NCBI GenBank assembly: GCA_030761205.1
Contig: JAULJL010000001.1
Coordinates: forward strand, 34,915,145 to 34,979,144
DNA: 64,000 bases
Source: Fremontodendron californicum
Taxonomy: Eukaryota > Streptophyta > Magnoliopsida > Malvales > Malvaceae
Direction: 5' to 3'
In this document: piece after piece, positions 12,401 to 22,390 of the stretch
Position numbering within the stretch: position 1 is the first letter of the stretch
Layout: every line of letters starts with the position of its first letter
The notes under the pieces: model-generated
Told to the model about the DNA's origin: nothing
The model's database searches: none
The model's input: only the letters and a program-made list of their open reading frames with translations
Program-made: the position numbers and the translations under genes

Positions 12401-13236
12401 TGCAGGAAATTGTGAACCTATTGCTCTGTGGGCAAGCTGTTCCAAATGTATTCGATGGAAGGATGGATTTAGGTGGTGGCATGTTTCTGAAGGGTGTATC
12501 TACAAATGTGGAAGTTGGATTCCTCACTCTTGTAGAATCGCTTAATTTCTGTAAGGTTGGTCAGAATCTAAAATGTCCAAAATGGCCAATATGGGTTGTT
12601 GGGAGTGAGTCCCATTATACGGTCCTATTTGCTTTGGATACAGCTGTTCAAGATGAGAATGAGCTGGAAGAAAGGGAATCGCAGATCCGGAAAGCTTTTG
12701 ATGCCCAAGATCAGAGTGGAGGAGGTGGCTTCATTAGTGTGGAAGGTTTCCATCAGGTCCTCAGAGAAACAAATATCAAACTTCCATCTGAAAAACTTGA
12801 TAGTCTTTGCAGCTCAGGCTTCATTGTTTGGAGTGAGTTCTGGCAAGTTATTTTGGATTTAGACAAGAGCTTGGGAGGTGTAAAGGATTCAACTGGACAG
12901 ATGGGTAGAAAGATATTTTATCTTTACCATTTTAATGGGATTGCAAAATCAGATTTGAATGGCAGCCAAGCAACATCTGGAGGTGAGACTCTAATACAAA
13001 GACCCAGGCTTACAAAATTGAGGGTTTCAGTACCCCCAAGGTGGAGACCGGAGGAATTCATGGCAGATGTAGCGGTTCCATCTGGTTCTGCGGGAACTGA
13101 ACCAAGTGGGAAAGACACTGAGAATGAAGTAGCTAAACCTGAACCATCTCAGCATGCACCATTGGTGGACTGCATTAGAACACACTGGCCTCGTGCTGTT
13201 TGTAATTGGGTGGGGGATCCCCCTAGTATAGTCTGA
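6404..13236 (+). CDS. MINDY-3-like deubiquitinase (FAM188/CARP type)
   Basis: MINDY proteases are cysteine deubiquitinases that prefer Lys48-linked ubiquitin chains. Exons: 6404-6795, 10032-10110, 10704-10855, 11588-11711, 11821-12006, 12199-12270 and 12406-13236. All have GT/AG borders and compatible phases, giving 612 codons and a 611-aa protein. Residues 6-17 (EEEDLGVALKMS) fit the ubiquitin-interacting motif consensus. Residues 145-153 (HEGGPCGVL) hold the expected nucleophile Cys150, and GSESHYTVLF holds the expected catalytic His405. Residues 429-446 (IRKAFDAQDQSGGGGFIS) form an EF-hand-like helix-loop, as in animal MINDY-3. The protein ends WVGDPPSIV. The start is the first ATG of the exon, followed directly by the UIM. 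Intron 1 (6796-10031) is unusually long and full of repeats. Family assignment is strong; linkage specificity and function in plants are inferred. A plant poly(A) signal probably lies near 13494. Confidence 0.9.
7400..8276 (-). pseudogene. Dead Ty3/gypsy pol fragment in intron 1 of the MINDY-3-like gene
   Basis: Read on the minus strand in two frames, the piece encodes recognisable gypsy polymerase segments. VDREKVKAIQEWPAPSTL at about 8150-8220 is the end of reverse transcriptase. DASCGIGGALAHDD followed by DPKQKYLTYEKKFY at about 7985-8070 is from the RNase H domain. Further on, near 7430-7465, CQTCQ resembles the zinc-binding part of integrase. Frameshifts and stops are frequent and no LTR is visible, so this is an old fragment. 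It lies antisense to the host gene. Confidence 0.7.
8480..8765. repeat. Imperfect tandem repeat, about 113-bp unit
   Basis: Two full units and a partial one carry the ordered blocks CACCCATAATATTAGTTGA, then ACATTTCTTATAGTTAAA, then CCCTAAATAATCCTAGAAAG. The block CACCCATAATATTAG begins at 8541 and again at 8654. It lies in intron 1 of the MINDY-3-like gene. Confidence 0.7.
9536..9922. mobile_element. Non-autonomous Mutator-like element (MULE MITE) with perfect 9-bp TSD
   Basis: The 387-bp element has terminal inverted repeats of about 145 bp: it opens GGGTAATTTACATTCTGGGT and its right end reads the same on the other strand with one change (GGGCAATTT...). Directly outside lie identical 9-bp sequences, GTTCATGCA at 9527-9535 and 9923-9931. 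Long terminal inverted repeats with a 9-bp duplication are the mark of Mutator-family transposition. There is no coding capacity, so it would have needed a transposase in trans. It sits in intron 1 of the MINDY-3-like gene, about 110 bp before exon 2. Confidence 0.88.
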
Positions 13237-14427
13237 ATGTATATTTTAATCATATCAGGGATTCCTTTGGTTGAGGGACATCGTGCTTGAAATTGGAAAG
13301 CAGAATTTAGTGAAAAAAAAAAGGCCGCAAGTGGTAAATCTGGTTGGTTTGCTCACAACTCTGGGCAAATGAGAGAAGAGGTTATTTTTCTGGCTTTGTC
13401 CTTTTCAGCTTATGTACATCACCATTTCTGTTGTGTATTTGCTGTAGCTTTGACATTCTAACTCAAGCAAACGAATTATATCATCTTTTTCGTCAATGAA
13501 ATCTGCATTCATTCATATTTGTCTTTGCTGTTTGTCAGGAAAGCTCTTCAATATAGACATGTCAATTACAGTGAAGCTCTGCACTTGGTCCTGTTGATCA
13601 AGTTTTTGCGACGAATATTAAGAAAATAAAAAATTCTTGGACCAAAGTGTTGTTACTTTTAACAAATTTCAGAAAACTACATAAAAATTATTTCGTAGTG
13701 CAAGATATACAACCGCCGCTTTATCACTGATTTCTCGTGCTGATGCTCTCGACCCATTTCCCTCTCTTTCCTTCATCCATACAGGCGCAAAGTTTGTGGA
13801 TTTATCGTATTCTTCCCCTATTCGGCAGCCAAATTGAATAATTTCATAAGATTCTTCTGTAAGCTTAATCTAACCATTCAGGTATAATTATTTGCTGATA
13901 AAATTTGATTCTTTACTCTATTATTAGGTGCTCGTGAAAATGCCTATAAGAACTGTTTGATTTTCTGGTTGTTCCTCGTGCTCTCCTAGGACTTACAGAG
14001 ATATTTCAGGAACTGATAATGGCCTTTTATTTGGTTGTTACATTCCATTATATTTCTAATTTCAGTAGTGAGAAAGTTAGATATGATTTCCTTATTCTTA
14101 TTTTATTTTCCTTGCTCTTAACAGTTCTATTCTTGGAGAAAAAGAGACATACTAGGTAGAGTATGATGATTAGTAAAAGATTTTTCCGGAGCTTGGCTTG
14201 TTGCTATTATATTTGTAGGCTGTAGTCTCAGCCTTCCCTTCTTTAACACTTTCGAAACTTCTCTCTTTGGTCAATAAAGAAAGACCCAGATCTTGAATCA
14301 GCCCTTTCACGAAATCGTCGTGGGAAGATCGCTCCAACAAAAGCTTTGAAATAATTGCTATTTCTATGTTTTGAAATAACAAAAGCTTTGAAATAGCCCT
14401 TTCACGAACCAGCAATGTGAATTATTA
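13237..14427. other. 3' UTR of the MINDY-3-like gene and intergenic DNA
   Basis: The first ~270 bases are probably 3' UTR, ending near the AATGAAATC at 13494. The rest has no recognisable gene. A short minus-strand open frame at 14170-14415 has no similarity I recognise and is probably chance. Confidence 0.45.
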
Positions 14428-15055
14428 GGTTAAGAACCTTTGAAGAATTACATCCAAAAGCTAGTTATTTAAATGGGAGAGCTTAAATTCATATAAACTC
14501 ACAAGGAAATCCTTTATTTTTCAATGTGGGATCCAAATCCCATACCTTGTCGGGCACATAACAGTCCATCACGCTTCGCAGTTACGCGTCCACGTGGGTT
14601 GGCTTTGCGCTAACTTAATCTAGCCCTGGACGGACACTGCAATTCTGACGTCACCATCTGAACCCTGGATTAGAGGGTTAGCATTGCGCTAGCTTAATCT
14701 AGCCCCGGAAGAACATTGCAATTCCGACGTCACCACCTGAACTCCGAGTTGGCTTTGCGCTAGATTATTTGTTTGTTTTTCTAGCAACGTCACCATTCGT
14801 GTTGTGCAATCTGGCTTTTTCGCTAGATTATCTAGTCTCGGGCGAACACTGCAATACTGACGTCACCCACCCGCATTGCACATATGGTGCCTGACTCTAA
14901 TATCAATTGATATGGACCTTTGGAGAACCGCACTCTAAAAATTAGTTATTGAGGTGTGAGAGTTCAAGTCCATATAAACACCACAAGAAAACCCTTTATT
15001 TTCCGATGTAAGATCCAAGTCTGATTCTTTACAATTTACAATTAAGCACGTAACA
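14428..15055 (-). mobile_element. TRIM-like miniature LTR retrotransposon
   Basis: Two direct repeats of about 140 bp (14428-14563 and 14908-15055) share the ordered blocks CCTTTG, TAGTTATT, TTCATATAAAC/TCCATATAAAC, CCTTTATTTT, GGATCCAA/AGATCCAA and GCACATAACA/GCACGTAACA. On the minus strand each repeat begins TGTTAYGTGC, and the right one ends ATATCA. Inside the right repeat (minus strand) TGATATTAGAGTC at about 14894-14906 is a close match to the initiator-Met tRNA primer site TGGTATCAGAGCC. The internal part is only ~345 bp, has no open frame, and is filled by a tandem repeat. No convincing target duplication or polypurine tract was found, so the boundaries are approximate. Confidence 0.55.
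14597..14866. repeat. Tandem repeat with ACGTCA(C) motif in each unit
   Basis: Four imperfect units of about 60-80 bp repeat the blocks GGCTTTGCGCTAG, TTAATCTAGCCC and GAACACTGCAATTCTGACGTCACC. TGACGTCA or a one-base variant appears near 14646, 14725, 14785 and 14858. TGACGTCA is a classic plant bZIP (TGA/as-1, CRE-like) core. The array forms nearly the whole interior of the TRIM-like element. Confidence 0.65.
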
Positions 15056-15332
15056 AATTCCTTGGTCATTGTGTTAGATTGGAGGGCTTTTTCCAGGAGA
15101 ATGTGAGTTAGGATTCTTTCAATTTTAATTCATTTGGGTTAAGTTAATTTTTCTTTTTTAATTTTAGTTTAATTTATTTCTGTAGTTTAGAAAGAAAATA
15201 GCTTTTTCTTAGTGCCACTTAGACCGACAGCATGCTAAGCCATTTGCATGGTTTCATTCTATTATTAAGGCTGGACTTGCTCATTTGCTTTACCATGTGC
15301 ACATATGAAGGCAGGGCCACTGTTTTTTTTAA

Positions 15333-16334
15333 GGGATAATGTCATGAATAGTGCTTAAAGTTTATTAAATTTGTTAATGTGGTATCTGTACTTTAAAAAT
15401 ATTCAATGTGATATCTGTACTATCAAACCGTGTATCAATGTGGTACTTTGACTTAACACCGTTAAATATAGATGATGATGTGGCATTGACCAATCAGGTG
15501 ATGACACGTGGCAGCACCTGATTCTTTAGAAATTAATATCTAAATTTTTGTAAAAAGAAGAATAAAATAAATAAAAAATATTTTAAAAATTAATATCTAC
15601 TTTTTAAAAAAACTTAAAAAATTATATTAAAATAATAATAAAATTTAAAATTATATTTTTAAAAATTAAATTCTATTTTTTAAATTCAAAATTTAAAAAA
15701 ATAAAAAAATTAAAATATTTAACTAAAATTATTTTTAAAATATATATATTTTTTTAAAATTAAATATTAAATCATTTATAATATCTAAAATTAAAAAAAA
15801 TAAAAAAGTTATTTTTGAAAATTACAAAAATTAAATTATGAAATTATTCTTATTCTTTTAAAAAAATATTTATTAAAAAATAAAAAAAATTAAATATGAA
15901 ATTAATTTTTTAATTTTTTTAAAACTTTTGAAAATTTTAAAATTTTTTAATCTTTTAAAATTTTAAATTTTTTTGAATTTTTAAAATTTTTAAAAATTTT
16001 AAAAATTTTAAAAATTTTAAAATTTTTTTAATTTTTTTTAATTTTTTAAAATTAATACACGTGTCATCATTATATTTTTAAAATAATAATATTTTTATTT
16101 TTAAAATTAAATTAATAATTTTTTAGTTAGTACACGTGGTATCGTTATGTGATGCCACATGTTAAGTTTTCATTAGATACAAAAGCTACGTCATCAATTT
16201 TTAACGATGTTACTGACAAATACTACAATAGCACACGGAGTGTAAACTTTAAGTACCAAAATAGACATTTTTAAAGTACAGATACTACATTGATAAATTT
16301 GATAAATTTCAGGGACCATTCATGATATTATCCC
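15333..16334. mobile_element. Mutator-like non-autonomous element, 1.0 kb, with 9-bp TSD
   Basis: The element has terminal inverted repeats of about 200 bp: the left end opens GGGATAATGTCATGAAT and the right end, on the other strand, GGGATAATATCATGAAT. It is flanked by 9-bp duplications TTTTTTTAA at 15324-15332 and 16335-16343. The core is extremely AT-rich and palindrome-prone (about 15540-16130) and has no coding frame. A truncated relative lies at 4283. Confidence 0.82.
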
Positions 16335-16565
16335 TTTTTTTAACTAAGCCTGCAATTAATCTAACACTTTCCTTAGTATCAAATTATATATATAATAGTT
16401 GGTTTTCAGAAATTTTCATATATTTGTAAAAGAGATATAATAGATTCTATAAGGCCACGCCAGATTTGTTGTAAATTCTCTCAAATCAGACTTCATTTGA
16501 AAGCCACTACTAATACTAGCTAGTTTGAAAAGAAATTTTGTTATTAATGATGATTGAAATCAAAT

Positions 16566-19500
16566 TCAGATATTTTCTGAACATTGGGTTAAATCTCCAC
16601 CATCACCCCCAAAATAAAAGCTGTATCCCCAATAATCACTCTTGTAGGAGTTATCTCCAGACTTGTAACACCTTGTCTGCATTACTCCCATCGGTACATC
16701 AATGGTGCCATTTAGTGACGATCCTGATTCATATTTAAGCACGATTTGCCTAAAGTGAGAGCTATGGATTTCGCCATTGTCGCCATTTCCCATTGGTGGC
16801 AACTGAAGTGTGTTAGTGTAAACCATTCCTCCCCATCGCAGAGCATCAGCACCGTTCTCCAGATTGGAGAATAAACTGCTTGACCAATACCCGACTGGCG
16901 TGTTGTTTTCACCATATATAAGCCACCAATTCCCTGTGGATTTGTCCTACAACATAATTTTATTATTATTATTGGCGTTAATTAAGACCATTAAGCTTGT
17001 AAGTATAGGCAATTCTGTTGAAATTAATTTTTATATATATTCTACAAAGAAGGTGCTTAACAAAATAATTCAGGCTATTAGCTCAAATAATTTGACTGAA
17101 ATCAAAGGATGATGCAAAATCAAAGTCTTGACTCTCAAGGTTGATTAAAACTTGGAAAGGACAATCTAAAAGATTTTCTTAGACTTCTTGGTAATATTTT
17201 TCTAATGTTCTCTTTAATTCTATTAATATTCGATCAACTATCAGTTATAATTCCTTCTCTCTTTTTTTCTTTTTTTTTGATATAAAAGAGGCCGAAATTT
17301 GAGAATAAGAGAAATAATTGTAGATTTTGAGATTCGAACTTCAAACTTGCTAGAATCTGGATGCCAAGAGTGACTGCATGAATCACCAGGGCTAAGCCCT
17401 GGATTGAATAATTCCTTCTTTTCATTAAACTTATAATCATCAAACCAGTGATTGCTTGCTTCTTAAGGTTGCATTGCATGTATAATTAAATATAGATGCA
17501 AAACACAGTTGGCCAAAAAAATAAAAATAAAAATAGATGCAAAACACATATCAATACTGTTAGTAATTAATTCTCTATATATTTAAGATATATGCTTGGC
17601 AATCTGAGGTTATCCTATATGATATTTGTGTCTTTGTGTCTATGCAAAATGTGCATTTAAAGGCAAGATAGAGTAGATAGCAATACCTGACTAACTGCGA
17701 GTTTGAAATAAAATTGGGGTCCGCGAACAACTGAGACTGGGTCAAGGATCATATCCAGTGCAATTCTAGCATCTGTTTGAACAAAACCAGAACAATATGT
17801 GTTGTAGCAACCGTGCATTTTCCCATTGTTACCTTGCTGGTACAGAACCCAAATCAATTATCGAGTGTCAATTGTAGCCAATGATAATAAAAATCTACTA
17901 CTATTAGTCAATAATTTGTACTTGTAAAATCATGGAAGTGGTAGCTAGCAGTGAAAATAACAAGGCAAAGACGAATAAGTAGAGATGCATACACCCCAAA
18001 CTGTGTACAATCGAGTGTAATTGTCATGGTAAAGATCAACATTAACCTGGAATTCCAAAAGAACATGGTCAGTTTATTGCGTAAATAAAACTAGAAATGC
18101 CCCTCTGATTTGAAGCTAAAATCAACAAAACATTCTTTAAGTTTTATCTAACAGCACGAAAAGATAAGTTCCAGATTAGTTACCATCCACCCAACCCTTA
18201 TAACGCTGAAGTGATCAGCAGGACCTCCTTCAATTGAAATTACAGATGCACTATATTGGCCATAGTTAACAGCCGGATTGTTTATGCTAACAAATCCTCC
18301 AGCTCCATGATAAACTGTAGCTTCCTTTTTTGCTGTGCCAATTCCTGCAAACTAAGTTATACAATTAAATCTTTGTTAATATATGTCATTCTTAATTGTT
18401 TTTGGTGCTATTAAAACTAAAATTTTTTCATCAATTCGATCTACAACAAATATCTTTAGTAATTTGTCCAAGAAATGCTTTTCATGTTTCATCTTGTATT
18501 GAGAGCTAGCTATAGAAGAAAATGAAGAAGTTATTAATTAGTTAGTTTGTATGGCTTACTACAAAGCCAGTTGGGGAGTTTTTGGTTGATGTGTGAAAGC
18601 TCAGAAAATGTTCTCTAAACATAGCTTTTGCTCTCAATAATTCTGCCCTGCTTCTTCTTCGAATGGGGACTGTTCCTAACGGACAAGAATTCGTCAAGAC
18701 AACATCCATAGAGGTGCCTGAAGATCCATTTCCTGTAAGATTGGCTTTGGCTACGTCCCTTTGTGGATCAAAACTTGGCCTCATCTGTCAAGGCAGATAT
18801 GTTGTATATGGGTTTAGAAATTGGAAAATCAGCAGAAAAGGTATATATATAGTAGAATTATATATCATGAATTCCTGTTGAATGATGCAGAAATTTTACT
18901 TCAAGACTTACAGCATCTTAATCCAAGACAGTGAAGAAATTTCAAATTTAATTACTTAGTTTAAAGGGAAAATTGGAAAATTAATAGGATGATGTTATAA
19001 ACTTCACTTAATTAATACAACTGATTAGCTTTGTATTCCACTATATATATTCCAAATATTTCTATATAGTCCATATATAAATTCTAAAAAAAACTAGCTC
19101 TTGCCCAAACAACAACAACAAAAAAGGAAGGGAACATATAAGAAAAGAAAGAATTGAAGAATACATATATACAAGTTTTATCAAAATTAAAGAGTTAGAA
19201 AATCCGAACTGGTGATGGGATGCTTAGTAAAGTTAACCTGTATTTTGTGATTTTTGAGCAAACTATGGTGAAGAGCCGGTTGCTTGTAGAGCTCCACAGA
19301 GTCATACTCGTCCCCATATTTAGTCTGTGACAACAACATTGTTACCTCATCAACTTGATACAACCAAAATACTGTTCTTTCAAGTCTTTTTTTTCCAGGA
19401 AATATAATTGGTTAATTAAATAAAAAACTTTAATATTTACTTTGATTTACTGCCTCTGGATAAAAAAAAGTGGAAACAAATAGGGTGTTAAAACTTAAAA

Positions 19501-19681
19501 GCATTATATTTACCTTGATTGTTTTCGCTGCATTCCTTTTCATGGAGTTAAATTTCCCATCAGACTCCACATGTGATGCAATTGATAGGTCCTTGAGCCT
19601 TCCTTGTACAGAATAGAGGCTAACAATAAGAGAAAAGGCAAGATGAGCGATGGCATATCTAAGCACTCGATGACTATCCAT
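16566..19681 (-). CDS. Secreted neprosin-domain protein (DUF4409 plus DUF239), probably non-catalytic
   Basis: Neprosins are secreted plant glutamic peptidases that cut after proline. Exons on the minus strand in order: 19681-19514, 19324-19238, 18784-18560, 18351-18184, 18046-17995, 17832-17687 and 16946-16566. GT/AG borders and phases all fit; 409 codons, 408 aa. Residues 1-27 form a signal peptide. Residues ~50-150 are the neprosin activation-type domain (DUF4409; CPLGTVPIRR). The rest is the neprosin domain with CYNTYCSGFVQT, GNWWLIYG and a C-terminal WGYSFYFGG. From memory of the family, the catalytic glutamates lie in IEAGW-like and WGGE-like motifs about 109 residues apart. Here the matching positions are Arg212 (VIRVGWMV) and Met323 (RWGGM), 111 apart, so activity is doubtful. 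The first intron choice at 18559 (GTA|GTAAG) could shift by one codon. Confidence 0.87.
17259..17407 (-). mobile_element. tRNA-derived SINE with 12-bp target duplication
   Basis: This 149-bp insertion in an intron of the neprosin gene is flanked by identical 12-bp sequences ATAATTCCTTCT (17247-17258 and 17408-17419). On the minus strand it begins with a tRNA-like GGGCTTAGCCCTGGTGATTC. It contains a polymerase III B-box-like GTTCGAATC (about 17332-17340) and ends in an A-rich tail (the T-run at 17259-17278). The structure is that of a short SINE; the family name is unknown. Confidence 0.7.
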
Positions 19682-19723
19682 GAGTCGACAAATTAACCTA
19701 AGCTATCCTTGAGACTGTTCATG

Positions 19724-19743
19724 TATAAATAATAATGCATGCA
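19724..19743 (-). promoter_or_regulatory. Possible core promoter and RY motif of the neprosin gene
   Basis: About 45-60 bp upstream of the neprosin ATG, the minus strand reads TGCATGCA (RY element core CATGCA) followed by TATTTATAC, a weak TATA-like match. The spacing allows a very short 5' UTR. RY elements are known from seed-expressed promoters; the role here is inference. Confidence 0.25.
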
Positions 19744-19947
19744 GATAAAATTTGTTGAAACTGTGTAATAAATGAGATGAGTTGTTTCTTTCCTTTTTAT
19801 AGGGATAAAATTAAGATACTTAGCAAATTAATTAATGTGAGTTCTACATGATTTATTGAGATTTGTTTTGTATACCTTGAGGAAGAAACAAAGGGAAATA
19901 TGTATTTATGGTACACTAAAAAATGTGAGCTAAATATAATTAATTAA

Positions 19948-19992
19948 TTATCTATCTATCTATCTATCTATCTATATATATATATATATATA
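19948..19992. repeat. (TCTA)n then (TA)n microsatellite
   Basis: About six TCTA repeats run directly into about nine TA repeats, in the upstream region of the neprosin gene. Confidence 0.85.
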
Positions 19993-21678
19993 AAGTTGGA
20001 TTCTGAGAAATAAAAATGCACATTAATATTCATTTATATATTAATATGATTTTATCATTTTTAAATAAAAAATTAAAATATGAAAAGCTAGCTTTTTTAT
20101 TTTTATTTTTTATTTTTACAAGTACATTTTAAAAAATAAATTAATATTAAAAAAAATAGAATATAAAATTTAGCATATTTATATATATTAATTTTTTTCA
20201 TCACGTGAATACTTGTTCTTTTATTTATTTATATATAATAATTATATATTAAATATATAATTGTATATTCTATAAATATTTAAAATTAATACGATAGTAA
20301 AAAAAATGTATATTAACATATAAAGTTTATCTTAGGTACGAATATATTAGATTAACATAAAAATTATTATTTTTAATGTAAAATTAAAAATTTAAAAATA
20401 AATAAAATTTTAAATAATAATTATATGTTAAATATATAATTGTATATTGTGCAAATAGTTAAAATTAATAAAGTGCATGTTAATATTTCAAAAAAATAAA
20501 TAAAGTGCATGTTAATGTATAAATGTTCCATTTATGTTGAGGTGTTTTGGGTGAGAAAGTTGATCTATTTGTGGAACTGTTAGGAGGAGGATGCGCTTGT
20601 CTTGTAGACACAAAGAATAAGTTCAGAAAGACTCTAGAGTTTAGCTTCGAGACGTGTTTCAATACTTAAATTATTGAAGATTTTGAAGAGTTTTTTGAGT
20701 GAGTAGAAGGAATGTCAAGAGTGTTTGGAAAGTTTGTATGGGATAGCGTTTACCTACCTTTTTATATCTGACTCTTTTGTAGCTGCGGACTCGACATGTC
20801 TAAAACATGTGTGTTGTAATAGGAATGACAGATGTTCGACACGTAAAGCTCGAGATAATGCGGGGTATAATAATATAAATAATATATCATATTAACATAA
20901 AATTTATTACTAACATTAACGTATTATTAAAACTTAAAAAAAATAATGTAAACTTTGGAAGTAAAGTTTTTATTTTTTAAATTAAATAAATCTTATTAAT
21001 ATTTATAATAAAAAATTTTAAATGGTATTTTAGAAATATAATAAACATAGATGCCTGCTTTCTTTTTTTTGGATAAATAAATATTAATGAAGTGTCTTGT
21101 TTCTTTCTATATCGACTTCTATATTTATTTATATATCATTCGTTATTTTTTGTTTTACTCATGAATGAGGTGTCATGTTGTGGTTCACTGACAATGTATA
21201 AGATTTATACACTTTCAATGCATCAAATATAAACTCTTTAAACAAATAGTAATAGAATTGATAATAATTTACACTTATATTAATAAATATAATAGTTCAT
21301 AAAATATTTTTATTAATAAAAAATATATTTTTAATATTTTAATTATAAACATGATAGGCAGAGTTCATATTAACTTTCAAGAATAGATATCCTTTGTCTC
21401 TTTTAATTTGGTATCCTTTTTGGTGCCTCTTTAATATCTTTCTGTCATGTATTCAAATAAAAAATATTAATATTTAATCGTTTATAAATAAAAAATAATT
21501 TTGAATACGTATCGAAAAAATATTGAAAAGGCATTTAAAAAAAGAAAATGAAAATCTGTTCAACTTTCAAGGCGTCACTCCGTTATGACCGATTTAACTC
21601 ATAAACACTTATTACTGTGACTAATCAGCCTATTTGAACAATACAACACTCCATTATCAGCAAGTAGCTACTACAACT
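19993..21678. other. AT-rich intergenic DNA upstream of the neprosin gene
   Basis: No gene is recognised. There are two related AT-rich stretches (around 20234-20300 and 20415-20480) sharing TTAAATATATAATTGTATATT, probably old repeat debris. A less AT-rich patch at 20540-20880 has no recognisable coding content. The stretch ends at the copia target site CAACT (21674-21678). Confidence 0.45.
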
Positions 21679-22374
21679 TGATGGGCAGAAACCGAACTTA
21701 CCGAAAAATCGGGAAAACACAACCGGTAGTTCTTTCTCTCCCAATTAACAGGATCTGTAAATATGGTACTAAATTGCACAAGATATATATATATATATAT
21801 TCCAGCAACACAAATTCAACCAAGGATAATCACCAACAACCAATCACACGAGACACACAATTTTTACGTGGAAAACCCCTTTAAATCAAAGGGTAAAAAC
21901 CACGGGACTTAAGAGTCCAGTCAAAATCTCCACTATAATGAGAGTGTGTTTACAATATCACAATAATTCAGCTAACATAATGAGTACACAACTCTAACTT
22001 AGCTATCAACAAGTGATATTAAAATCAAAGAGAGAAAGTTGAGAAATCACCCCAAAAACGTGACTACTATTCGGACACAAAACAGTACTTTATAGTGTTC
22101 AGATGGAAATTCTCACCGTACACAATCAGCATCTACGTATTCTATAGCCACTGCCAGAAAATCAAGAAGATCGGACCACGGATGAACCTCCGATCGACAA
22201 CTTGATCAAAACTGTGCAACTCACTCTTTTTTCTCTCTTCTCTGCCGCCTCCCTCTTTCTATTTTTTCTTTTGCTACTGACTCTCACATTTCAGCCAAAT
22301 ACAAAACCCTCAAATTAAAAGGGCTAAGGGCAGAATGGGTATTTCCTCCACATAGGAGGGACCCATGCCCAACA
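21679..22374 (-). repeat. 3' LTR of the copia element
   Basis: 696 bp, TG...CA bounded, lying left because the element is on the minus strand. It contains a (TA)n run at about 21783-21800 that is one dinucleotide longer than in the other LTR. Confidence 0.95.
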
Positions 22375-22388
22375 AATCTCCCCCTCCC
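22375..22388 (-). promoter_or_regulatory. Polypurine tract of the copia element
   Basis: On the minus strand GGGAGGGGGAGATT abuts the 3' LTR, the correct position for priming plus-strand DNA synthesis. It overlaps nothing coding; the gag-pol stop lies a few bases before it. Confidence 0.85.
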
Positions 22389-22390
22389 GA

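Noticed and set aside
12298..12405. Extending exon 7 of the MINDY-3-like gene to the upstream ATG at 12298
   Set aside because: A good acceptor TTATTGCAG ends at 12405 and phase from exon 6 fits only there. The upstream residues do not resemble the family.
14170..14415. 81-codon minus-strand frame near the TRIM-like element
   Set aside because: No recognisable domain; its ends include repeated sequence (GCCCTTTCACGA occurs twice), so it is probably non-coding.
18333..18344. Using TTTGCAG as the acceptor of neprosin exon 4
   Set aside because: It would break the reading frame. The acceptor a few bases earlier (AACTTAG) keeps phase and yields FAGIGTAKKE.
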